Shown here: one piece after another, positions 33,437 to 40,361 of the stretch
Layout of the letters: the number at the start of each line of letters is the position of its first letter
Numbering within the stretch: position 1 is the stretch's first letter
Source of the DNA: Streptomyces sp. NBC_00306
GTDB taxonomy: Bacteria; Actinomycetota; Actinomycetes; Streptomycetales; Streptomycetaceae
NCBI RefSeq assembly: GCF_036169555.1
Contig: NZ_CP108032.1
Coordinates: 5,456,001-5,520,000 of the forward strand
Length of the DNA stretch: 64,000 nucleotides
Reading direction: 5' to 3'
Notes under the pieces: model-generated
Seen by the model: only the letters and a program-made list of their open reading frames with translations
What the model was told of the DNA's origin: nothing
Database searches by the model: none
Translations under genes and position numbers: made by a program

Positions 33437-34557
33437 CGTGCTCCCACCTCGCACAGGGCCCGCGCGATGCGGTCCACGTCGTCTTCGGTGTACGCCTCGT
33501 TCCACGGGAGCACGAGCAGCGTACGGTCGATCAGCTCCTCCGCCCGGGGGCACAGGCCCGGCGGATACCCGGGCACGGCCGGGTTGGCGTACAGCGGCCG
33601 TTCCAGATAGCCGGGAACCGACGGGATGCCCAGATCCAGGAGCCGCTTGCTCCAGCGGGCGTTGTCGTCGACCAGGAGCGGCACCACCCACCAGGCGTGG
33701 CCCTCCCGGCGCTCCGGCAACCGGCAGTCCCGCAGGCCGTCGATCGCCGCGGCCAGCTGCCCGGCCCGCCGGCGCCGTCGGGACACCACGTCCGCCACCT
33801 TGCCCAGCTGGGCCCTCGCGACCGCGGCGACGAGCTCCGGCATCCGGTAGTTGAGGCCCATCGTGCGGTGGATACGGCCCTCGGTGCGGTCCCAGCCCTT
33901 GTCCATGAACAGCCGCATCCCGCGGGCGAGCTCCGGGTCGTCGGTGACGGCCAGTCCGCCGTCACCCGCGGTGATGTGCTTGAACTGCTGGAGGCTGAAG
34001 CAGGCGATGTCGCCGAGCGTGCCGAGCAGCCGGCCCTCCTCGTCCTCGCCGAGCCAGGCCTGGGCGCAGTCCTCGATCAGCACGAGCCCGTGCCGGTCGC
34101 AGATCGCGCGCAGCGCGACGATGTCCGCCGCGGCGCCGAAGAGATGGACGGCGATGACCGCCTTGGTGCGAGGGGTGATGGCCGCCTCGACCGCCGCCGG
34201 GTCCAGGTTGCCGTCCTCGGCCCGTACGTCGGCGAACACCACCCGCGCGCCCTGGGCCATGACGGGAGCCACCGTGCCGAAGTCCGAGATGGGCGTGGTG
34301 ATGACCTCGTCGCCCGGCCCGGCCCCGGCCGCCGCGACCGCCAGATGCAGGGAGGCCGTACCCGAACTGCAGGCCACGGCCTCCCGCCGGGAGTACAGGT
34401 GCGACATCTCCGCTTCCAGGGAGCGTGCTTCACTTCCGAAGGAACTGCACAGCACCGCGGAGTCGAGGACCCGCAGCACCGCGGCCCGTTCCTCCTCGCC
34501 GAAGGTGCGGCCGCGCGGATCGAGATCTGTGGGCAGTGGCATTTCCCGTTCGGGCAT
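33433..34557 (-). CDS. DegT/DnrJ/EryC1/StrS-family PLP aminotransferase (triad B)
   Basis: PLP aminotransferase, 374 aa, fold type I. The Schiff-base lysine is Lys193 in SLQQFKHITAGDGG. SSGTASLHLAVAAAGAGPGDEVITTPISDFGTVAPV, LIEDCAQAWLGE and GLNYRMPELVAAVARAQL are further family marks. First gene of the minus-strand triad B operon, divergent from the regulator gene with operator site 3 between them. The two DegT enzymes are clearly diverged, which suggests different keto-substrates or positions rather than a recent duplication. The start could also be the ATG at 34542. Confidence 0.9.
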   Translation of the reverse strand: MPEREMPLPTDLDPRGRTFGEEERAAVLRVLDSAVLCSSFGSEARSLEAEMSHLYSRREAVACSSGTASLHLAVAAAGAGPGDEVITTPISDFGTVAPVMAQGARVVFADVRAEDGNLDPAAVEAAITPRTKAVIAVHLFGAAADIVALRAICDRHGLVLIEDCAQAWLGEDEEGRLLGTLGDIACFSLQQFKHITAGDGGLAVTDDPELARGMRLFMDKGWDRTEGRIHRTMGLNYRMPELVAAVARAQLGKVADVVSRRRRRAGQLAAAIDGLRDCRLPERREGHAWWVVPLLVDDNARWSKRLLDLGIPSVPGYLERPLYANPAVPGYPPGLCPRAEELIDRTLLVLPWNEAYTEDDVDRIARALCEVGAR

Positions 34558-34587
34558 CGGGGCACTATCCTCTCCGCAAGTGTGCGG

Positions 34588-34605
34588 TTATGGCCTGGGC
34601 CGAAA
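34588..34605. promoter_or_regulatory. cluster operator site 3 (TTATGGCCTGGGCCGAAA)
   Basis: An imperfect version of the cluster palindrome, with three differences from site 4, lies between the divergent triad B operon (start 34557) and the regulator gene (start 34691). It suggests autoregulation together with control of triad B. Confidence 0.65.
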
Positions 34606-34690
34606 TTAGGGCCGTGGGTTGGTGGGCGTCAACCTCCGGCTGAATGTGTCGTACCCCCTCCAACCACTCCAGCAGAACGGAGACCGGCCG

Positions 34691-35923
34691 ATGGCTCTCA
34701 CGGTCGGCGTCATCGGTCCCGAGGACCTGGTCCACAAGGTGGTCGCGGTCGGCGGCGCGTCGGGCGCCGAGCGTCTCGTGCCCCTCGCGTACCGGCACGA
34801 GGACGAGACCCTCGGTATGGTCGCCCGCGCCCAGGCGGAGGCCGACGCCCTGCTGTTCACCGGCGTCGTCCCGCACACCCTCGCCGCGGCGGCCGGCCTG
34901 CTGGACCGGCCCGCGATGTATGTCCCGTACAACGGCGCGACCCTGCTGCGCGCCCTGGTGGAGCTGCTCCGCCTCGGCCACGACGTCTCCCGCATCTCCA
35001 TCGACACCCTGCGCCGCAGCGAGGTCATGGAGACGCTGACGGAGGCCAAACTGCCCACCGAGCATGTGCACGTCCTGCCCTACCGGCCGGGGCTGACCTC
35101 GCAGGACCTCGCCGACTTCCATCTGAACGCGCGCGACAAGAAGCAGACACGCGTCGCCATCACCTGCCTCGGTTCGGCGTTCCACCTCCTCGAGCACGAG
35201 CTGCACGCGGTCCGGCTCGCGCCCTCGCGCCATTCCATACGTTCCACGCTCCAGGCGCTGGTCCTCGCCACCGCCGGAGCGCACAGCGGCGACGCCCAGA
35301 TCGCCCTCGGCATCATCGATCTGCCCGCGGACGACCGGGAACTCGCCGCCGACCTGCGGGTGCTCGGCGGAAGTCTCGCCGGGCTGCCGGACGGCGCACG
35401 GCTGGTCGTCACCACCCGCGGGGTCCTGGAAGAGGTCAGCGAGGAGTTCACCCGCCTCCCCTTCCTCGCCGATCTCGCCGCACGGCACGGCACCGCCCAC
35501 GTCGGATTCGGTCTCGGACGCACCGCCGCGGAGGCGGAGTCCCTGGCCAGACGGGCCGTCAACCGGGCCCGCTCGGTGGGCGCGGTCGCCGGAGTCGTCT
35601 CCATGACCGACGATGTCGACATTGTCATCGACGCGGAACGCACCCCGCCCGTGAGCCCCGCGACGGGTCCGGAGAGCACGGCGACGCTGGCCCGCCGCGT
35701 CGGACTCAACCCGAGGACGCTGGACCGGCTGCGGGAACTGGCCGCCGAGGAAGAGGAGGACGGCATCACCGCGCACCGCGTCGCCGAACACCTCTCCGTC
35801 CAGCAACGCACCGCCCGCCGCATCCTCAAGCGACTCGAACGCGCGGGGGTGGCGGTCCCCACCGGCAGCCGGCAACTGGGTCAGACCGGCCGCCCTCCGA
35901 TCGTCTACCGCGTACGCCTCTGA
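34691..35923 (+). CDS. probable cluster-specific regulator: receptor-like N-terminus, GGDEF-like middle, C-terminal winged helix
   Basis: Protein of 410 aa that I cannot place in a named regulator family. Residues about 1-220 look like a ligand-binding alpha/beta domain (LTVGVIGPEDLVHKVVAVGG; DALLFTGVVPHTLAAAAG). Residues about 225-330 resemble a GGDEF/GTP-cyclohydrolase-III-like fold without signature catalytic residues (GTAHVGFGLGRTAAEAESLARRAVNRARSVG). Residues about 350-410 are a winged helix-turn-helix (DGITAHRVAEHLSVQQRTARRILKRLERAG). ATG at 34691 was chosen over an open frame from 34619. With a copy of the cluster palindrome in its own promoter, it is the natural binder of all four sites. 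Confidence 0.75.
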   Translation: MALTVGVIGPEDLVHKVVAVGGASGAERLVPLAYRHEDETLGMVARAQAEADALLFTGVVPHTLAAAAGLLDRPAMYVPYNGATLLRALVELLRLGHDVSRISIDTLRRSEVMETLTEAKLPTEHVHVLPYRPGLTSQDLADFHLNARDKKQTRVAITCLGSAFHLLEHELHAVRLAPSRHSIRSTLQALVLATAGAHSGDAQIALGIIDLPADDRELAADLRVLGGSLAGLPDGARLVVTTRGVLEEVSEEFTRLPFLADLAARHGTAHVGFGLGRTAAEAESLARRAVNRARSVGAVAGVVSMTDDVDIVIDAERTPPVSPATGPESTATLARRVGLNPRTLDRLRELAAEEEEDGITAHRVAEHLSVQQRTARRILKRLERAGVAVPTGSRQLGQTGRPPIVYRVRL

Positions 35924-35931
35924 GCCCGCGC

Positions 35932-35949
35932 TTACGGCCCGGGCCGTAA
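35932..35949. promoter_or_regulatory. cluster operator site 4 (TTACGGCCCGGGCCGTAA)
   Basis: A perfect 18-base palindrome lies in the 42-base gap between the regulator gene and the enolase-superfamily gene, ten bases before the latter's ribosome site. It suggests separate, tight control of that gene. Confidence 0.8.
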
Positions 35950-35965
35950 ACCGAAGGAGCCGTGC

Positions 35966-37042
35966 TTGAAGATCGCCTCGGTCCACACGCGCGTCGTCAG
36001 GGCCCCCTATCGACGCCCCTTCGTCATCAGCAGCGGCACCAGCCCCGAACTCGTCAGCCTCGTCGTCGAGGTGCGCACGGCCGACGGTCTGTCCGGCTTC
36101 GGCGAGGCCTCCCCGATGACCGCCTACACCGGCGAGACCCTCGCCGGACTCGAAGCCGCGCTCACCGACCACGCGGCGCCCGTGCTCATCGGCCGTGATC
36201 CCCGCGATCTGGCCGGGGCGCACCAGGCCATGGACGGCGCGATCCGCGGCCAGCACCTCGCCAAGGCCGCGCTGGACATCGCCCTGCACGACCTCTCCGC
36301 GCGCGCCGCCGGCCGGCCGGTCCATCTGCTGCTCGGCGGCTGCGTCCGGCCGCGCGTGCCCACCACCTGGGTGGTCGGGCTCGGCACCGTCGACGAGATG
36401 GTGAAGGAGGCGGCGGAGTACGCGGCCCGGGGCTTCACCCACATCAAGGTCAAGGGCGGCGAGGACCCGGACCTCGACGTCCAGCTGGTGCGCCTCGTAC
36501 GCGAGGTGCTGCCGGACACGGCCGAGCTCTGCCTCGACGCCAACGAGGGCTACGACCCCGGCACCGCGGGCCGTACCGTCGCCCGGCTGGCCGACGCCGG
36601 ACTCGATCTGGTCGAACAGCCGCTGCCGCGCTGGGACCTGACGGGCATGGCGGGGCTGAGGAGCAGCGGCGGGGTACGGGTGATGGCCGACGAGAGCATG
36701 CAGTCGCTGCACGACGCGATGGAGATCGTGCGGCGGGGCGCGGCCGACGTCCTCAACATCAAGATCCTCAAGGTGGGCGGTCTGCACCGGGCCCGGCAGA
36801 TCGCGGCGCTCGCGGAGGCGGCGGGGCTGTCGGTGAAGCTCGGCACGATGCCGGAGCTGGGCGTGGCGACCCTGGCGGCGGCCCATCTGGCGGCGTCGCT
36901 GCCGCACGCCACGGTCCCGGCGGACCTGGTGGGACCGCTCCTGGTCTCGGAGGAGCCCTTGGCCCCGACGGCGTTCGCCCACACCGCGGACCAGGGCTGG
37001 CTGGCGATCCCCACCACTCCTGGCCTGGGGCACGACCTGTAG
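35966..37042 (+). CDS. enolase-superfamily enzyme (muconate-lactonizing/dipeptide-epimerase subgroup)
   Basis: Enolase-superfamily enzyme, 358 aa, with capping domain and barrel. The catalytic KxK is in FTHIKVKGGED. Metal ligands are in CLDANEGY (Asp), LVEQPLPRWD (Glu) and VMADESMQS (Asp). The opposite lysine is in LNIKILKVGG. This set matches the muconate-lactonizing subgroup (cycloisomerases, dipeptide epimerases, some sugar-acid enzymes). In the cluster it could dehydrate or isomerise a sugar acid before the DapA-family lyase. TTG at 35966 lies six bases after GAAGGAG. The last gene of the cluster; a candidate hairpin follows. Confidence 0.88.
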   Translation: MKIASVHTRVVRAPYRRPFVISSGTSPELVSLVVEVRTADGLSGFGEASPMTAYTGETLAGLEAALTDHAAPVLIGRDPRDLAGAHQAMDGAIRGQHLAKAALDIALHDLSARAAGRPVHLLLGGCVRPRVPTTWVVGLGTVDEMVKEAAEYAARGFTHIKVKGGEDPDLDVQLVRLVREVLPDTAELCLDANEGYDPGTAGRTVARLADAGLDLVEQPLPRWDLTGMAGLRSSGGVRVMADESMQSLHDAMEIVRRGAADVLNIKILKVGGLHRARQIAALAEAAGLSVKLGTMPELGVATLAAAHLAASLPHATVPADLVGPLLVSEEPLAPTAFAHTADQGWLAIPTTPGLGHDL

Positions 37043-37080
37043 GAACGCCGGGCAGGTTCCTACCCGGGGCGGGGTGTTCC
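37042..37080. terminator. possible hairpin between convergent enolase-like and TetR genes
   Basis: GGAACGCC at 37042 can pair with GGTGTTCC at 37073-37080 (one G-U pair), with an alternative inner CCGGG/CCCGG stem. It fills the 45-base gap between convergent stops. Confidence 0.4.
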
Positions 37081-37087
37081 GGGCCGG

Positions 37088-37816
37088 CTACAGCAGGCGC
37101 GTCGCGTCGTCCATCACCGGGACGACCCGGCGCGCCAGTATCCCCACCGGTCCCTCCGCCCGCTCCAGACCCAGCAGCGCCGTCACCGCCCCCGCGGTCT
37201 CCGTGTCCGTCGCCGCCGTCGCCGTCAGCAGCGCGATCAAGTGGTCGATCAGCCAGTCCCGCAGCTCCTGGGCGGCGGGCTGCTTTCCCTCGTCCAGCCA
37301 GATCAGCGACGCGGCCTCGACCGCCGCGATCCACGTCCGCACCATCATCCGCAGCCGCGCGCCCGGCCGGTCCACGCCGAGGTGGACGAGGATCTGCTCG
37401 GCGGCGGCCCGCCGCACCTCGTCCACGATCGCCGTCGTACGCGAGGTCTCGGCCACGCTGCCGCCGCGAAGCAGCGCGCTGAACCCCGCGTCGTGTTCGT
37501 CGACGAACGCGAGATAGCGGTCCAGCACCCGTGAGAGCCGCTCCGTCGGCGGCCCGGACGGCGGTTCGGTGAAGCACAGCTCCAGCTCGTCGGCCGCCGA
37601 GCGCAGGGCCGCCTCGTACAACTGCGGTTTCCCTCCCGGGAAGTAGCGGTAGACGAGGGGCCGGGACACCCCGGCCGCCTCGGCCACGTCGTCGAGCGAG
37701 ATCTCGCCCGGCGGCTGGTGCGCGAAGAGGGTGAGGGCCGCCGCCAGGAGCTGCCTGCGGCGTTCCTCGACGCTGAGCCGTCGGTACGCACGGGTCGCCG
37801 GAGCGGGACTGGTCAT
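37088..37816 (-). CDS. TetR-family transcriptional regulator
   Basis: DNA-binding repressor-type protein, 242 aa. The N-terminal HTH reads RRRQLLAAALTLFAHQPPGEISLDDVAEAAGVSRPLVYRYFPGG, a textbook TetR domain (about residues 15-65). The helical C-terminal ligand domain is longer than average and unclassified. The start at 37816 was chosen because the HTH begins soon after; upstream open frame to 38029 is repeat sequence. It lies downstream of one diiron gene on the same strand, so it may regulate the diiron pair. Confidence 0.9.
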   Translation of the reverse strand: MTSPAPATRAYRRLSVEERRRQLLAAALTLFAHQPPGEISLDDVAEAAGVSRPLVYRYFPGGKPQLYEAALRSAADELELCFTEPPSGPPTERLSRVLDRYLAFVDEHDAGFSALLRGGSVAETSRTTAIVDEVRRAAAEQILVHLGVDRPGARLRMMVRTWIAAVEAASLIWLDEGKQPAAQELRDWLIDHLIALLTATAATDTETAGAVTALLGLERAEGPVGILARRVVPVMDDATRLL

Positions 37817-37920
37817 GCTCGCAGCGTAACCGCACGGCTCCGGCGGCAGGCGGCGAGCGGGGAAGCCCGGCACGGGCCCGGCCGCCTGTCCGGCGGCCGG
37901 TGGCACGATGCGGCCGGCCC

Positions 37921-38001
37921 GCGCGGCCGGGCCGTCCGCTGCGCCGGCGTGCGTGGCCGGGCCGTCGACACCGTCCGCCCGTGCGGCCGGGCGGCCCTCG
38001 A
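37921..38001. repeat. 30-bp tandem repeat with GCGGCCGGGCCGTC core
   Basis: Units begin exactly at 37921, 37951 and 37981, 30 bases apart, with the core GYGYGGCCGGGC. The array lies between the TetR start (37816) and the end of the diiron gene (38002), both on the minus strand. More degenerate GGCCGG sequence extends upstream to about 37880. Confidence 0.6.
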
Positions 38002-38937
38002 CTACGCCAGCAGGCCCGAGCTCTTCCACAGCCTCCGCCCCGGCCCCCTCAGCACGCCGATGTCGTCCAGGAAGTCCGTGAGCCTCTTGGCGCCCGACTG
38101 CATCACCTCGCGACGGTGGCCGCTCGCCTTCACCTGCGCCACGGCCTCACGGCGGTCGAGACCGACGTTCGTGTAGACCTGCGGATTGATGAAGCAGACG
38201 GAGAACACCTTGGCTGCCTCGCCGCAGCTGAGCCGGGTGAACTCCTGCTCCCAGCGCGGCGCGGTCACCATCTGGCGCCGCAACTCCTCGCGGGCGTACC
38301 GGACATGGCGGGCCTCTTCCACCACATGGATACGGGTGACACCACGCACCAGGGTCTGGACCCGCTCGTCCGGGAACGTGAGGCGCTGCATCCAGTCGAG
38401 GATCTCCTCGCCGAGCAGGGTCGCCGCGAACGAACCGGGCGTCGTCGACACGGTCTTCAGGACGCGGGCGAGATTGTGGTAGACCCGCGGCACCGGGTAG
38501 GCGGGCGCTCCGCCCTTCTGGATCATCCGGGCGAACATCATCGAATGCCGGCACTCGTCCGCGATCTCGGTGAGCGCGTACCGCACATGGTTGCTGGTCA
38601 CGGACTTGTCGTAGATGTGCCGCACCAGCAGCTGCATCAGGATGATCTCGAACCAGATGCCCAGCGAGGCCAGCGAGGCCGCCTCGTGCCTGGCCAGATC
38701 CATCCGCTGGTCCTCGGACATCTTCCGCCACAGCGGGGTGTCGTACAGCGACACCAGCTCCGGCGGCCAGAACCACTTGTCGTCCTCGACGGGGGAGTCC
38801 CAGTCGAGCTCCTTGTCGGGGTCGAAAGAGTGCTTGGCGGAGGACTCGAGCAGGCGCTCGGCGACCTGTTCACGGTCCCTCAGAGGGCCGAGTGCATCGC
38901 GCAGCAGCCGCAAGTCGCGTTCGGTCACGGTCGTCAT
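38002..38937 (-). CDS. AurF-like diiron oxygenase family protein
   Basis: Helical diiron protein, 311 aa, resembling the AurF (p-aminobenzoate N-oxygenase) family. Carboxylate/His ligand motifs are visible: LTEIADECRHSMMFARM (ExxxH type), LLGEEILDWMQR and HVVEEARHVRYAREEL (ExxRH). These enzymes use a di-iron centre to oxidise amines or related substrates. ATG at 38937 was chosen; a GTG at 38985 adds 16 residues. It is divergent from a second ferritin-like diiron gene at 39068, and the pairing suggests joint function. Substrate unknown. Confidence 0.85.
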   Translation of the reverse strand: MTTVTERDLRLLRDALGPLRDREQVAERLLESSAKHSFDPDKELDWDSPVEDDKWFWPPELVSLYDTPLWRKMSEDQRMDLARHEAASLASLGIWFEIILMQLLVRHIYDKSVTSNHVRYALTEIADECRHSMMFARMIQKGGAPAYPVPRVYHNLARVLKTVSTTPGSFAATLLGEEILDWMQRLTFPDERVQTLVRGVTRIHVVEEARHVRYAREELRRQMVTAPRWEQEFTRLSCGEAAKVFSVCFINPQVYTNVGLDRREAVAQVKASGHRREVMQSGAKRLTDFLDDIGVLRGPGRRLWKSSGLLA

Positions 38938-39067
38938 GGCAGTTATGAGACTCCTTGTCAGTAAGCTCGTCAATCCCTTGCGCACGACTTGTTGACTCTT
39001 CGTCTACCAGCGTGTGAGCCTGCCAAGTGGCCTTCGGTATACGGGATATGAGGCGAAGGAGTCGCCG

Positions 39068-40180
39068 GTGTCGACGTACGACCGCTACACGAACGCCCCT
39101 GAAAGCCTCCAATGGCAGGTCCCGGCCTCGGGCGCCGCCCGCTTCAGCTGGGAGTACGACGACGGCCGCGACCGTCTTCTCGCCCTGTACCAGAAGGGCA
39201 AGGACAAGCAGTGGGACGGCGCCAAGCGCATCGACTGGGACCTGGAGGTGGATCCGTACGACCCGCTCGGCACCCCCGACGAGGCGCTCACCCTCTACGG
39301 TTCGCGCCACTGGGCGAAGCTCACCGAGAAGGACAAGGGCGAGCTGCGGAAGCACTACACCTCCTGGCAGTTCAGCCAGTTCCTGCACGGAGAGCAGGGC
39401 GCGATGGTGTGCGCCGCGCGCATCGTCGAGTCGGTGCCCGATCTGGACGCCAAGTTCTACTCCGCCACCCAGACCATGGACGAGGCCCGGCACGCCGAGA
39501 TCTACGGGCGCTTCCTGCACGAGAAGGTCGGGATGCTGTACCCGGTCAACGACAACCTCCAGGGGCTGCTCGGCGACACCCTGCGCGACTCGCGCTGGGA
39601 CATGCCCTACCTCGGCATGCAGGTCCTCATCGAGGGGCTCGCCCTCGCCGCGTTCGGCCTGCTCCGCGACACCACCGACAAGCCGCTGCCCAAGCAGATC
39701 CTGGCCTACGTCATGCAGGACGAGGCGCGGCACGTGGCGTTCGGGCGGATGGCGCTGCGCGACTACTACAAGCAGCTCAGCGACGCGGAACTGCGCGAGC
39801 GCGAGGAGTTCGTGATCGAGGGCTGCTACCTGATGCGCAACCGCCTCAGCGGTGTCGAGGTCCTGGAGAACTTCGGCATCCCCCGGCAGGAGGCCGCCGA
39901 GCTCTCCGAACAGTCCGAGTTCCTCCAGCTGTTCCGCAAGCTGCTGTTCAGCAGGATCGTGCCGTGTGTGAAGGACATCGGTCTGTGGGGCGAGCGGCTG
40001 CAGAAGGCGTACCTGGACATGGGCGTCTTCGAGATGGGTGACGCCAACCTCGACCTGCTGATGACCCAGGACGAGGAGATCGCGGAACAACTGGACCGCG
40101 AACGGTTCGCGGAGGAGGAGCGGGCCAGGGTGGCGGAGGTCGAGGAGGCGATCGCGGAGGGCGGGACCGCCGGTCCGTGA
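39068..40180 (+). CDS. ferritin-like diiron (R2-like) protein
   Basis: Ferritin-superfamily protein, 370 aa, with two iron-binding helical pairs: FSQFLHGEQGAM and TQTMDEARHAEIYGRFL in the first half, LIEGLALAAFG and YVMQDEARHVAFGRMAL in the second. The E...EARH pattern repeated twice indicates a di-iron centre of ribonucleotide-reductase-R2 or oxygenase type. The acidic tail (QDEEIAEQLDRERFAEEER) may be disordered. GTG at 39068 lies six bases after GAAGGAG. The divergent arrangement with the AurF-like gene and the nearby TetR gene suggests a small regulated oxidation or iron-handling unit. Confidence 0.85.
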   Translation: MSTYDRYTNAPESLQWQVPASGAARFSWEYDDGRDRLLALYQKGKDKQWDGAKRIDWDLEVDPYDPLGTPDEALTLYGSRHWAKLTEKDKGELRKHYTSWQFSQFLHGEQGAMVCAARIVESVPDLDAKFYSATQTMDEARHAEIYGRFLHEKVGMLYPVNDNLQGLLGDTLRDSRWDMPYLGMQVLIEGLALAAFGLLRDTTDKPLPKQILAYVMQDEARHVAFGRMALRDYYKQLSDAELREREEFVIEGCYLMRNRLSGVEVLENFGIPRQEAAELSEQSEFLQLFRKLLFSRIVPCVKDIGLWGERLQKAYLDMGVFEMGDANLDLLMTQDEEIAEQLDRERFAEEERARVAEVEEAIAEGGTAGP

Positions 40181-40361
40181 TCGTGCCGTTCCGGGAGGCA
40201 CCGGGCCGTCGGCCGGTGTTCCGGGCGGGCGTACGCTTCCCGCGCGGATGACCTGCCGGTTGAACCGGGACCGCCGGCCGGCCGTACTCCTAGCCGGCGG
40301 CCCGACCTCCCGAGCCCGGTCCGCCGTGCCACCACCGCGCTTCGCACGGAAGGACCTTCGG

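Noticed and set aside
24091..37042. Aminoglycoside-type biosynthetic gene cluster
   Set aside because: DegT enzymes occur in such clusters, but there are no glycosyltransferases, resistance genes, kinases or cyclitol synthases, and an importer leads the operon. Catabolism fits better.
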